DNA from: JBBRHF01 sp038223055 | GTDB lineage: Bacteria > Actinomycetota > Actinomycetes > JACCUZ01 | DNA length: 15,159 nucleotides | Direction: 5' to 3' | NCBI GenBank assembly: GCA_038223055.1 | Contig: JBBRHF010000102.1 | Span: 1 to 15,159, forward strand | Shown here: positions 6,951 to 14,737 of the stretch, in pieces | Numbering within the stretch: the stretch's first letter is position 1 | How the letters are laid out: every line of letters begins with the position of its first letter | Made by a program: the position numbers and the translations under genes | The notes under the pieces: model-generated | Databases searched by the model: none | Told to the model about the DNA's origin: nothing | The model's input: only the letters and a program-made list of their open reading frames with translations

Positions 6951-7578
6951 CCGCCAGGTCGTGCAGGGTCACCGGCGGCGCGTCGGCGACCCAGGTCTGG
7001 GTGCGGCCCTGCTTGACCGCGCCGGGCGGGGTCATCACCCGCCACGGGTCGAGCTGGGTCAGCAGCGCCGCCGCCAGGGCGGTGGCGTGGAAGCGGGTGC
7101 CCAGCGTGGTGTGGCTGACGACTTTGCCGCGTTTGCGTAGCTCGGGCATCGCCCGGTCTGAGGCCCGGGTGATCGCCACCTGCCGCAGCCCGCCCGCCAG
7201 CTCGAGTACGGCCACCAGGTGCGGCTCGAGCCACTTCTGCTGCCGCCACGCCGGCAGTACTCCGGTGCCCGCGGGCGCCGCGCTCGCGGCGATCGCGTCG
7301 TGGGCGTAGCGGGCCGTGATCTCTTCCTGGCGCAGGCTTTCCGGGTCGGGCCGCACCGCGGCCTGGATCTGTTCGAGGCGGCCCGCGGGCAACCGGGCCA
7401 ACGTCCGGTCCGTGCCGTGTAGCCAGCGCTGCACGGTGCGCTGGCTGACCCCCAGCGCGGCGGCGGCGGTGGCCGTATGGGGCTGGCCTCGGGAGTTCAC
7501 TCCGAAGGCCACTCCGACCACGCACCGCAGCCGCCGGTGGGTCCACCGCGGCCCCCGTCCGGCCCGGCTGGCGGTCAT
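6931..7578 (-). CDS. HTH protein, last gene of the telomere-replication operon (215 aa)
   Basis: A helix-turn-helix is seen at 35-56 (TATAAAALGVSQRTVQRWLHGT), very like that of the preceding Tpg-like protein (RAAAQALGVDIRSVQRWVRGT). Both also have a basic N-terminal region and a helical C-terminus, so this may be a diverged Tpg paralogue or a partner; the C-terminal part (GLRQVAITRASDRAMPELRK) does not clearly match. The start at 7576-7578 overlaps the upstream stop as ATGA, so translation is coupled. The stop codon TGA at 6931-6933 lies within the TCAA right end of the tnpB element. The original C-terminus may thus have been changed by that insertion. Role unknown; telomere or origin DNA binding is an inference from the operon. 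Confidence 0.8.
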   Translation of the reverse strand: MTASRAGRGPRWTHRRLRCVVGVAFGVNSRGQPHTATAAAALGVSQRTVQRWLHGTDRTLARLPAGRLEQIQAAVRPDPESLRQEEITARYAHDAIAASAAPAGTGVLPAWRQQKWLEPHLVAVLELAGGLRQVAITRASDRAMPELRKRGKVVSHTTLGTRFHATALAAALLTQLDPWRVMTPPGAVKQGRTQTWVADAPPVTLHDLAVTHRLR

Positions 7579-8165
7579 TCGGGGTTCTCGCCGGGGTCGC
7601 GCAACTCCATCTCGGTGATGCTGTCGAAGCCCCAGTCGGCCACGTACTCCTGGTCGAAGTGGCCCTCCATCCAGGACACCACCGCCTGGTCGCCACCCTG
7701 TTCGTAGGCCGACAGCATCCCCTCGACATCCTCGGGTGCGAGCAGGAGATCCACCTTGCGGAACCGCCGGTAGTCCTCCCCGGCCCGGGTCGGGCCCTGC
7801 TCTCCGCGGATCGAGAGTCGGGCCCCGTTGCGCGCCAGCGGCCCCTGCCGGACCTTGGCCGCCGCCGCGCGCCGGCCCCGCTGGGTGCTGGCCGCCTGCT
7901 TGGCCTTCTTCGCGATCGTCTTGCGGTGCTCCGGGCTGGCGCCGTTGGTGCCGCGCACCCAGCGCTGCACCGACCGAATGTCCACGCCCAGCGCCTGCGC
8001 GGCGGCCCGGGTGTTGACCGACCCGGGGCGCCGGCCCTCCCCGTAGGCGGCCTGCAGCATGGCCCGCAGGTCACCGTCACGTCGCCCGGTCACGTCACCG
8101 GACCGCCCGGTCAACGCCCCGAACAGGGTCTGGCGCAGGCCGGGGGTGAACCCGGGCTTGTCCAT
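7575..8165 (-). CDS. tpg: Tpg-like telomere terminal protein candidate (196 aa)
   Basis: Tpg proteins are covalently bound to the 5' ends of linear actinomycete replicons and prime end synthesis. I make this call from architecture and neighbours: a helix-turn-helix at 51-72, a basic Lys/Arg stretch (78-117, HRKTIAKKAKQAAS...RGRRAAAAKVR) and an acidic C-terminal domain with RLSIRGEQGPTRAGEDYRRFR and DLLLAPEDVEGMLSAYEQGG, close to the order and length of Streptomyces Tpg (about 185 aa). It is encoded just downstream of a Tap/pAL1.101-like enzyme, as tpg follows tap. Candidate nucleotide-accepting Ser/Thr residues exist in 118-126 but cannot be assigned. The ATG at 8163-8165 overlaps the previous stop by one base (TGATG), with GAGGG upstream. 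Alternative: a plain HTH regulator. Confidence 0.75.
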   Translation of the reverse strand: MDKPGFTPGLRQTLFGALTGRSGDVTGRRDGDLRAMLQAAYGEGRRPGSVNTRAAAQALGVDIRSVQRWVRGTNGASPEHRKTIAKKAKQAASTQRGRRAAAAKVRQGPLARNGARLSIRGEQGPTRAGEDYRRFRKVDLLLAPEDVEGMLSAYEQGGDQAVVSWMEGHFDQEYVADWGFDSITEMELRDPGENPE

Positions 8166-8692
8166 CAGCCGCCCTCAACCAGCCGATGGGCGGTGACCCA
8201 GTCCAGCAGTTGCCCGCGCGCCAGCACCCAGCCCTGCTCGGGTAGGCCGGCCACGACCTCGAACTTGAACGCCTGGTACGGCGACGAGGCCAGGCCGTCA
8301 TCGCAGTCCCAGCAGCCGGTGACATCCCAACCCGCCTCGACACCGACACCAGCGACACCGGCCTGAGGGTCGTGGCGGCGCGGGTCATACGGCTCCACCG
8401 GGGCGCCTGCGCCGCCCAGATGGGGCAGGGCGATCCGGCCCCGCCCGGCGCAGGTTCCGCACCGCGCTCCCTCGCCCAGGGCGTCCACGAGCAGACTGAG
8501 CGCGAGATCCGCGGCCCCGGAACCGGTGTAGCCCCAGGACATGCCGGTCGGTGAGTGGCGCGCCACGTGGCGCAGCACGCCCAGGATCTGCCCGTCGCGT
8601 TCCACCGTGACCAGCCGCCCGCCCCCGCCTGGGCCGGTGCCGTGTCCCCGGTAGGACACCTCCCCGGCCACCGGCTGGCGCGCCGGGGTCAC
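8165..8692 (-). CDS. DUF6166-like protein with a zinc-binding insert (175 aa)
   Basis: The scaffold matches the small DUF6166 family as I know it: a short N-terminal sheet (RLVTVERDG), HSPTGMSWGYTGSGAADLAL at 46-65, and a C-terminal YQAFKFEVVAGLPEQGWVL (139-157). Its biochemical role is unknown. Unusually, about 60 residues are inserted between the halves, with CGTCAGRG (Cys78, Cys81) and CWDC (Cys127, Cys130); these four could hold one zinc ion, and the first pair looks like half of a DnaJ-type zinc finger. The GTG start at 8690-8692 overlaps the stop of the giant replication gene (GTGA), and the stop overlaps the tpg-like start, so it is made together with both. This suggests an accessory role in the same process. 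Confidence 0.8.
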   Translation of the reverse strand: MTPARQPVAGEVSYRGHGTGPGGGGRLVTVERDGQILGVLRHVARHSPTGMSWGYTGSGAADLALSLLVDALGEGARCGTCAGRGRIALPHLGGAGAPVEPYDPRRHDPQAGVAGVGVEAGWDVTGCWDCDDGLASSPYQAFKFEVVAGLPEQGWVLARGQLLDWVTAHRLVEGG

Positions 8693-11600
8693 GATGCCCG
8701 CCCCGCTGCGGCGACCTCGGGTGGCGCCCAGTCGTGGTCCAGGAGTTCCTTGCCGCGGTAGTCCCGCCCGTTCAGGTGAGCCAGCTGCTCGACCAGCAGC
8801 CCGGAGGCTTCGGGTTTGAACTGGCCGAATCCGCGCCCGAGCTGGGCGGGTTTACCGGGCCAGGCGTCGACCGGGTCGGGTTGGTCGGACACGTACAGCA
8901 GGGTGTCCGCGGTCACCGCCACCGGCCACCGGTCGGCGGCGCGCCCGATCTGCACGATCCGGCGCAGGATGTTCGCCCGCGCCTTGGCCACGATGTGGTG
9001 GCGGCGGTCGGGGGCGTAGCCGGGCCGGTTGCGCATCCACTCCTCGCTGCCCAGCATCCCGATGGTGCGGGTGTAGACGACCTTGAGCAGGTCCCGCGCT
9101 GTTTGGGCGTTCACATCGGCGACGTCCAGGGCGGTGCGGGCGTCGCGGACCCGCTCGTACCAGGGGTCCAGCACCCGGGCGTGCTCGGGCCACACGTGGG
9201 CGCTCAGGATCGGCGCCTCGTGCCCGAGCTCGATCGCGAACGCCAACGTGGGGGTGGTGACCCACACCGGTCGGGCCGGGAGCGCCCCGCGGGGGTTCAG
9301 CGGGTGCGGCATCCGCCAGTCCCCCGCTTCGGGGACCTCGATCTGCCAGTAGCCGGGCAGCTTCGCGTCGAACGGGCGACCTTGCGGGTAGTGCACCGCC
9401 GGGCCGATCCCCAGCTCGAGGCCGGCGATCCCGGCGGCGTAGGACCCGCCCCGGTCATAGGCATGCACGAACCGGCATGCCTGTTCTTGCGCGGTGGGGA
9501 CCCGGGACCAGTTCAGGTCGTTCTCCAGGTTGGGGATCCGGGCCGGCGGCACCGGTTCGCGTGGGGTGAACAGCCGGTCGCGGTCTTTGGCCCGCAGGCT
9601 GATCATCAGGTCCAGCCCGGTGCTGCTCGGGCTCATCGCCCACGGCGCCCCCAGCGCCCCGGCGAACAGGGTCAGCCGCTGCGCCAGGGTGCCCGGGGCC
9701 GGGGTGTCGCCCAGCACCGGGATCTCCAGCGGGTCGGCGTTCATGGCCGGGATCAGGGCCACCCACACCCCGCGGGCCTCCCCACGCCACACCCTGGTCC
9801 AGGCGCTCAGGCAGTCCCCCGGCTTCCCCACCTGCCAGCCCTCATCCAGGGCGCCGGTCACCAGCGGGGTGCCACGGGTGAGCCCGCGGACCGCCTCGAC
9901 CCGCTTGGTGGGGTCCGCGGGCAGCGCGTCGACGTCCAGCCCGAGCGCGCCCGCCGCCGCCCCGGTCACCCAGATCTGGCCCGGCTCGGCCCGCCATTTG
10001 GTGACCTGGGTGCCCAGGCGCAGCCGTTCCACCAGTTCGGCGATGTGCCCGACGTGGCGCAGCGGGTCGGGCACATCGATCCGGGTGCCGTCGGGCAGCC
10101 ACACCCCGTCGGTGTGCAGCACCGCGGCCGGCCCGGCGTAACCCCCGGCCATGGTGCGCTCCCGTGGGTCCCGAGGCGACCCGGCCGGGGCCGTGGTTGG
10201 CGGGATAACCGGGGCCGGGCGGGCCGCGCGCGGCGCGGCGTCGACTGGGCGGTCCGGGCCGGTGGCGTGCGCCTGCGCCGGGTCCTGCATCGGTTTGGGG
10301 GCGGGGGCCGGGGCTGGTGACGTGTCCGGTGGTGGGGTGTGTCGGGCCGCGATGGCGGCGTTGCGGGATGCGGCGGTGCTGCGTTCCCAGCAGGGGACGT
10401 GGATCGCCAGCTCCAGGAAGAACACCCCGCATCGCAGTCCGCAGAACAGGCACGGCTCGGTCCGGTCGGGGTGCCCGATTGTGGCGGCGAATCCTTCGGC
10501 GTCGCTGATGCGTGTGCTCACGGGGAGCTCCTCGTGCTGAGGGCTGGTGAGGCCCTGATCTGGTGTCTCCGAACCTAACGGTTGGTGCTGCGAATCGTCA
10601 ACACCAGGTTGGTTGGTCGGGTCACTCGGGCCGGGGCCGAAACCCCATCCCCCGGTTCGGGCTGTGGTGTCGGGGCCACTATCGGGGCCACCGCCGACAG
10701 GCTCGATTTCCCCGGCGTCGGGGTCGTCGCCGAGCAGGGCGCCCAGGCGCAGCGCGGTGACCCTGGCCCGGCGGTTGTCCTCGCAGTGCAGGGTGCGTTG
10801 CACGGTCAGCCGGTCGGGCCGGTTGACCCGCTTCTCCCCGATCAGCACCCCCTCGTCGTGCAGGGCGCGTAGGGCGGTGCCCCGGTCCAGCTGCGGGGCG
10901 TCGGCCATGGCTGTGCCGGTGGCCTTGAGGACCTGGTCCAGCGCGGTGGACTCCACCAGCAGCTGGCGGCCACCGGCCACACCGGGGTCATCCAGCAGGT
11001 AGCCGAACCGGATGCCCTTGGACTCCACCCGGTAGCGGGTCTCGCCCGTCTCGTCGCGACCCATCGGGGTGCGCCGCCACCCCAGCCGACCGGCCAGCGG
11101 CCAGCCCGGGGCGTCCCCGGAGCGCACGTCCTCCACGTAGGCGATCCCGGTCCGCAGCGCATGCACGATCAGTTCCCGAACCCGGGCGCCGGTGCGGGTC
11201 GGCAGGTCCGGGTCGGCGCTGGCCTCGACCGCGTCGCGCAGCCCCTGGTCCACCCGGGCCAAGACCTGCTCCCGCTCCTGGTCGGTGATGGCGCCCATCT
11301 CGAGCAGGAAGTCGGTCGCGCACACCCAGCCGGCCCAGGTGTGCCCGACCGCCTCGGCCTGGCGGACCGTCTCCCCCGCCTCGCGCAGCGTCTCGGCGTA
11401 GCGGGCGGCCTCCCCCAGACACCGGGCCCGGGTCGCTTCCAGGTTCCCTGCCAGCCACCGCAGCATCGAGGCCATCAGCAGCGCCCTCCCGTGGCGGGAC
11501 TCCTCCCCGTCCAGCGCGATCAGCGCCTCCAGGTCGGTCTCCTCGGCCTGCAGCGGCACCACCAGCATGCGCTGCGCACCTGACCCCGGGCGGGGCATCA

Positions 11601-14103
11601 CCTCGCTGGTGATCAGTGCGCTGGACCTCGGCGGGGTCCCGTCCAGCACCGCCAGCCCGTCGCGGGTGGACCGGGAGCGCTGCTCCCCGTTGTGGACCAG
11701 TCGGGCGAACTCCTCCAACGTCTTCTGGGCGCTGGCCCAGTCCCGGGTCGGGGCCACATCATCGGCCCAATACAGGGCGTCCTTGGCGCTGTTGAGCTTG
11801 ATCCTCAGCGCGTTGAGGGTGTCCCCGTTCCCGCTCATGCTGCTGGCCGGTTTCCGCCGGTCCCACAGCTCACCCCAGTGGTGCATGCCCAGCGACGCGA
11901 TCGAGGTCTTGTACGACCCGGCCGATCCGATCAGCGCCAACACCCACGGGTTGGGGCCCATCGCCGAGCGGTACACGTGCCCCAGCAGCGGCGCCGCGAC
12001 CCGCGCCGGCAACAAGGTCAACATGGCCGCCGAATGCTCCAGGAACGCCGCCCGCAACCGCGCCGGGTCCTCGCTGGGGTCGGGCAGGTCATACCGGGCC
12101 AGCGGCCCGGTCAGCAGCACCGGAACCGGGCGCACCCCCTCAGCGGTGATCGCGCCCTGGGCGTGCACGAAACACCACCGGCCCTCCAGCAGGCGCCACC
12201 CGGTCGACCGGTACCGGGTCGTGCGCCGGATCCCGGTGCTGACAGCCTTGATCGCGTCCCGCAGCTTGGCCAGCCCGGAAGGCTTGGAGTCGTACTGCGG
12301 TGGCCCGGGCAGGCTCTCCACCCACCCGCAGTCGCGGTAATCATCCGCCGGCACCCGCAGCGTGCACCGGTCCCCGTTGGCCGGGTCGGTGTAGCAGACC
12401 GTCACCGCGGACAGCTCCGCCGGACCCGGCGGGTTGAGTTCGCGCTGCTCCTCGCGGGCACGGCGGCCCTGCAGCCGCGGCGCGTCCACATCGACCGTGT
12501 CGGGGTCTTCCAGGTACTCCATCTCCACGATCTGCACGTCCAGGCTGAGCACCCGCCGCAGGGTCTCCTCCCCCTCCTCGCCGTCGGCCGGGTCGGGTTC
12601 GCGGCGGCCCCGCTTGGCCCGATCGGGGGACACGACCTCCACGATGTGGCGGTTGACGATCCGATACGTCGGGGACTGGATCGCCACCCCGGCGCGGGCC
12701 TCACCGGTGTGCTGGGCGTCCCAGTCCCCGTCGTGCCCCCCTCCGGGATCGTCGCCAGTGCCAGGCCCGGTGCCCGGGTCGTCGGCCAGGCTGGGCGGTA
12801 CCGGGACGCCCGCGGCGTCGTGCGCGGCCCGCGCGGCAGTCCTGGCCTGCCGCAGCACCCCGGCCGCGACCTCGATCGCCTCGCCGGCCCACTCGGTCCC
12901 GGTCCGCACCGCGCGCTGGCGGACGTCCTCGACCAGACCCCGCAGCGCCTCCCACCGGATCTCGGTCTCCGACGCCCAGCGCCGAGCGAACCGGGTGTGT
13001 TCCGCGGCCGCGTCCTGGTCCCGGGCACGCACCGCGTCCTCGGCGGCCGCGAGCTGACCCTGGGTCTGGGCCAGGGCCTGTTCGACCGCCAGGTGTTTGC
13101 GTCGCGCCCCGGCCAGCGCCGCCCAGGCCGCCACCTCCTCGACATGCACCGGCACCAGATCGCCCAGGTTCTCCCCCGCGTCGACGTGGTCGGTGAAGTC
13201 GCTCTTGGGCGCGGTGGTCGCCGGCAGGAACAGCCGCACCGTCGCCTCGACCGCGCCCAGGTGCTGGTGCAGCGCGACCCCGCGGTCCCAGCCGGCGTCG
13301 TCGCGGTCGAGCACCACCCGCACGTCCGCGCCCCGCAGCACCGCCGCGAGCTCGCCCGGGAACCCCCGCCCACCCCCGGTGTTGGTGGTCGCCACCAACC
13401 CCAGCCGTTCCGCGGTCTCGACGTCTTTCTCGCCTTCGAGCAGCCACACCGGCTGCCCCGCGGCCACGGCAGCCAGGACTTGCGGCAGCCGGTACAGCAC
13501 CGGGACGAACCCGTCCGGCTTGCGTTTGCGTCGCGCCCCGCCGACCACGAACAGCTGCCGGAACGTCTTGTGCCGCGCCGGGCAGGCGGTGCACTCCTCG
13601 CGCACCACCTCCTGGACCAGGCCCCCAGCCGCGTCCAGGTAGGGGTAGGTCGCGACCGTCACCCACTCGTGCACCGCGTCGGGCGGCGCCAGGTCGCCCG
13701 GCGCGGCCAGCAGGGCAGGAAGCCGACCCAGCCGGCCCCGGCGGGCGCCGCTTCGACGCTGATCCGTTGGGCGCCCGGCCCGACCGCGCAACGCCCCAGC
13801 CCGCGCCGGCAGCGGCTCATCGAACAGGTCGGCCATGCTCAGACCCAGCGCCTCGACCAGGTCGACCGCCCGGGCGCCGCAGCCATGGCAGTTGAGCAGC
13901 ACCAGACCGCCGCGGTCCCCGCGGGTCCACCGCACCGACAACGACGGGGTGCGGTCATCGTGAACCGGGCAGCGGGCCTTGACCTCCATCGGTTTAGTGG
14001 CCGTGGTCGGGCCGGTCCGCGCCTGCAGCGCGTCGACCACCCGGTCAAACGAGGACCTGCCGGCGCCGCCGCCGACCGGCATGCCAGCGAGCGCGCCGGT
14101 CAC
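8689..14103 (-). CDS. Primase-helicase-polymerase-like telomere replication protein (Tap / pAL1.101-like), 1804 aa
   Basis: Domains in order: a CHC2-type zinc finger (Cys45, His48, Cys72, Cys75); TOPRIM at about 218-295 (LLEGEKD, Glu223; VVLDRDDAG, Asp266/Asp268); a coiled coil (330-425); a P-loop ATPase with GSAGSYKTS (726-734) and Walker B ALYWADD (776-782); a disordered linker; a Cys cluster (1218, 1221, 1225, 1238); and a C-terminal domain (1325-1795). The last contains family-B polymerase-like motifs: YDRGGSY (Asp1550), KVVYTRTIGML (Lys1674) and TADTLLYV (Asp1733, with Leu in place of the second Asp). This C-terminal region resembles Streptomyces Tap as I recall it (PGYW..., TPT.A.A.ELG, LDPWY.R.RDA). 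The layout matches pAL1.101 (1707 aa), which adds nucleotides to its terminal protein. GTG 14103 is the first start after an in-frame stop; GGTGGA lies 6 bases upstream. Confidence 0.92.
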   Translation of the reverse strand: MTGALAGMPVGGGAGRSSFDRVVDALQARTGPTTATKPMEVKARCPVHDDRTPSLSVRWTRGDRGGLVLLNCHGCGARAVDLVEALGLSMADLFDEPLPARAGALRGRAGRPTDQRRSGARRGRLGRLPALLAAPGDLAPPDAVHEWVTVATYPYLDAAGGLVQEVVREECTACPARHKTFRQLFVVGGARRKRKPDGFVPVLYRLPQVLAAVAAGQPVWLLEGEKDVETAERLGLVATTNTGGGRGFPGELAAVLRGADVRVVLDRDDAGWDRGVALHQHLGAVEATVRLFLPATTAPKSDFTDHVDAGENLGDLVPVHVEEVAAWAALAGARRKHLAVEQALAQTQGQLAAAEDAVRARDQDAAAEHTRFARRWASETEIRWEALRGLVEDVRQRAVRTGTEWAGEAIEVAAGVLRQARTAARAAHDAAGVPVPPSLADDPGTGPGTGDDPGGGHDGDWDAQHTGEARAGVAIQSPTYRIVNRHIVEVVSPDRAKRGRREPDPADGEEGEETLRRVLSLDVQIVEMEYLEDPDTVDVDAPRLQGRRAREEQRELNPPGPAELSAVTVCYTDPANGDRCTLRVPADDYRDCGWVESLPGPPQYDSKPSGLAKLRDAIKAVSTGIRRTTRYRSTGWRLLEGRWCFVHAQGAITAEGVRPVPVLLTGPLARYDLPDPSEDPARLRAAFLEHSAAMLTLLPARVAAPLLGHVYRSAMGPNPWVLALIGSAGSYKTSIASLGMHHWGELWDRRKPASSMSGNGDTLNALRIKLNSAKDALYWADDVAPTRDWASAQKTLEEFARLVHNGEQRSRSTRDGLAVLDGTPPRSSALITSEVMPRPGSGAQRMLVVPLQAEETDLEALIALDGEESRHGRALLMASMLRWLAGNLEATRARCLGEAARYAETLREAGETVRQAEAVGHTWAGWVCATDFLLEMGAITDQEREQVLARVDQGLRDAVEASADPDLPTRTGARVRELIVHALRTGIAYVEDVRSGDAPGWPLAGRLGWRRTPMGRDETGETRYRVESKGIRFGYLLDDPGVAGGRQLLVESTALDQVLKATGTAMADAPQLDRGTALRALHDEGVLIGEKRVNRPDRLTVQRTLHCEDNRRARVTALRLGALLGDDPDAGEIEPVGGGPDSGPDTTARTGGWGFGPGPSDPTNQPGVDDSQHQPLGSETPDQGLTSPQHEELPVSTRISDAEGFAATIGHPDRTEPCLFCGLRCGVFFLELAIHVPCWERSTAASRNAAIAARHTPPPDTSPAPAPAPKPMQDPAQAHATGPDRPVDAAPRAARPAPVIPPTTAPAGSPRDPRERTMAGGYAGPAAVLHTDGVWLPDGTRIDVPDPLRHVGHIAELVERLRLGTQVTKWRAEPGQIWVTGAAAGALGLDVDALPADPTKRVEAVRGLTRGTPLVTGALDEGWQVGKPGDCLSAWTRVWRGEARGVWVALIPAMNADPLEIPVLGDTPAPGTLAQRLTLFAGALGAPWAMSPSSTGLDLMISLRAKDRDRLFTPREPVPPARIPNLENDLNWSRVPTAQEQACRFVHAYDRGGSYAAGIAGLELGIGPAVHYPQGRPFDAKLPGYWQIEVPEAGDWRMPHPLNPRGALPARPVWVTTPTLAFAIELGHEAPILSAHVWPEHARVLDPWYERVRDARTALDVADVNAQTARDLLKVVYTRTIGMLGSEEWMRNRPGYAPDRRHHIVAKARANILRRIVQIGRAADRWPVAVTADTLLYVSDQPDPVDAWPGKPAQLGRGFGQFKPEASGLLVEQLAHLNGRDYRGKELLDHDWAPPEVAAAGRAS

Positions 14104-14198
14104 GGCGCGTCCACCGCGGCGACCGAGCCCAGCTTCCGCGACACGCGTTCACGGAGAACACTGGTTCTGAGCGCGCCACCAGGTATCCTGGGCATGCA

Positions 14199-14235
14199 GA
14201 ACCTCCGGTGGGGGAAACCCCACCTCTGGTAGTTC
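14199..14235. repeat. Hairpin 1 in the leader of the replication gene
   Basis: The outer arms GAACCTCC and GGTAGTTC pair with one mismatch and one G-U. The inner stem GGTGGGG/CCCCACC is perfect and closes a GAAA loop when read on the plus strand. It lies between the RHH-like gene and the giant replication gene and would fold in transcripts of either strand. Confidence 0.75.
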
Positions 14236-14237
14236 CT

Positions 14238-14280
14238 CGAGAGGCCCCCCGTTGCCGTCAAGCTAAAGGGGGGCTTCTCG
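14238..14280. terminator. Strong 13-bp stem-loop (terminator or attenuator candidate)
   Basis: CGAGAGGCCCCCC (14238-14250) pairs completely with GGGGGGCTTCTCG (14268-14280), one G-U pair, across a 17-base loop. It lies 15 bases past the stop of the RHH-like gene, so it may end that transcript or attenuate readthrough into the replication operon; read on the plus strand it could end an antisense RNA. There is no T-tract, which is common for actinomycete terminators. Confidence 0.6.
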
Positions 14281-14295
14281 CTGTGTCGGGCACGC

Positions 14296-14517
14296 TCAGG
14301 CACCCAGGGGCAGAACCTCCTCATGCATCGGCGGGAAGACGTAGTCCGGTTCGTCGAGCTCGTGGGCGCGGGCCAGGATGATCGCGACGTAGTCACCGAG
14401 ACACACCCCGGCGTCGGCCGCGGCCTGCTCGTAGAGCCGCTTGTGCACCTTGGGCACCCGGACGTGCATCGGCTCCCGATCGCCCTTGGGCGGTCGTCCC
14501 TTACGCGCTCCAGCCAT
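14296..14517 (-). CDS. Small ribbon-helix-helix-like DNA-binding protein (73 aa)
   Basis: After a basic start (MAGARKGRPPKGDRE), residues 17-22 (MHVRVP) form a likely beta strand, followed by two helices (24-37 KVHKRLYEQAAADAG; 40-51 LGDYVAIILARA). This is the layout of CopG/Arc/HicB-type ribbon-helix-helix repressors, many of which control plasmid replication or antitoxin operons. The acidic tail has no known motif. The ATG at 14515-14517 has only a weak upstream GGT; a TAGACA close by would fit a nearly leaderless transcript. It sits between a repeat-rich non-coding region and the replication operon in the same orientation, so a copy-control repressor is a reasonable inference. No toxin gene is adjacent. 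Confidence 0.75.
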   Translation of the reverse strand: MAGARKGRPPKGDREPMHVRVPKVHKRLYEQAAADAGVCLGDYVAIILARAHELDEPDYVFPPMHEEVLPLGA

Positions 14518-14737
14518 GCACCATGTCTACCGGCAATCCGATGCCGAATCAGGTAGGCGCCGCCTCGCGGCGTGTCGGATCCTGACGTCGCGCACCGCAC
14601 TCGGGTCATACCACAGGAAGGTGGCGCCACGCCCCCCGCTGTGACACCCCCGCCGGGACCAGATTCCGAGCCCACATCCCGCGCCAGTCAGGACCCACCG
14701 AGAGTGCACCTCCACGCGCGACCTACCGCCCCCAAGG

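Larger units (their letters stand above)
14197..14285 (+). ncRNA. Candidate antisense (counter-transcript) RNA over the replication-gene leader
   Basis: A TATCCT box at 14184-14189 fits the actinobacterial TANNNT -10 pattern and would start a plus-strand RNA near 14196, exactly where hairpin 1 begins; the -35 region is weak. The RNA would hold two stable stem-loops, the second a 13-pair stem that could end it, though no T-run follows. It would be antisense to the leader of the minus-strand replication gene, the layout of copy-number control RNAs on plasmids. No protein-coding explanation fits this stretch. Alternatively the hairpins act only in the minus-strand mRNA as terminator or attenuator. 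Confidence 0.4.

Noticed and set aside
8734..10320. 528-codon plus-strand open frame
   Set aside because: It is the antisense shadow of the Tap/polymerase-like C-terminal domain; composition is repetitive (Gly/Pro/Arg/His) and no motif is seen.
11692..14232. 846-codon open frame on the plus strand opposite the primase-helicase region
   Set aside because: It lies antisense to a protein with clear zinc-finger, TOPRIM and Walker motifs. Long antisense frames are expected in GC-rich DNA, and its translation is Pro/Arg/His/Gln-rich without any domain.
14100..14675. 191-codon minus-strand frame spanning the RHH-like gene and the hairpins
   Set aside because: It reads the RHH-like gene in a wrong frame, gives Ser/Arg/Pro-rich sequence and runs through the two strong stem-loops.
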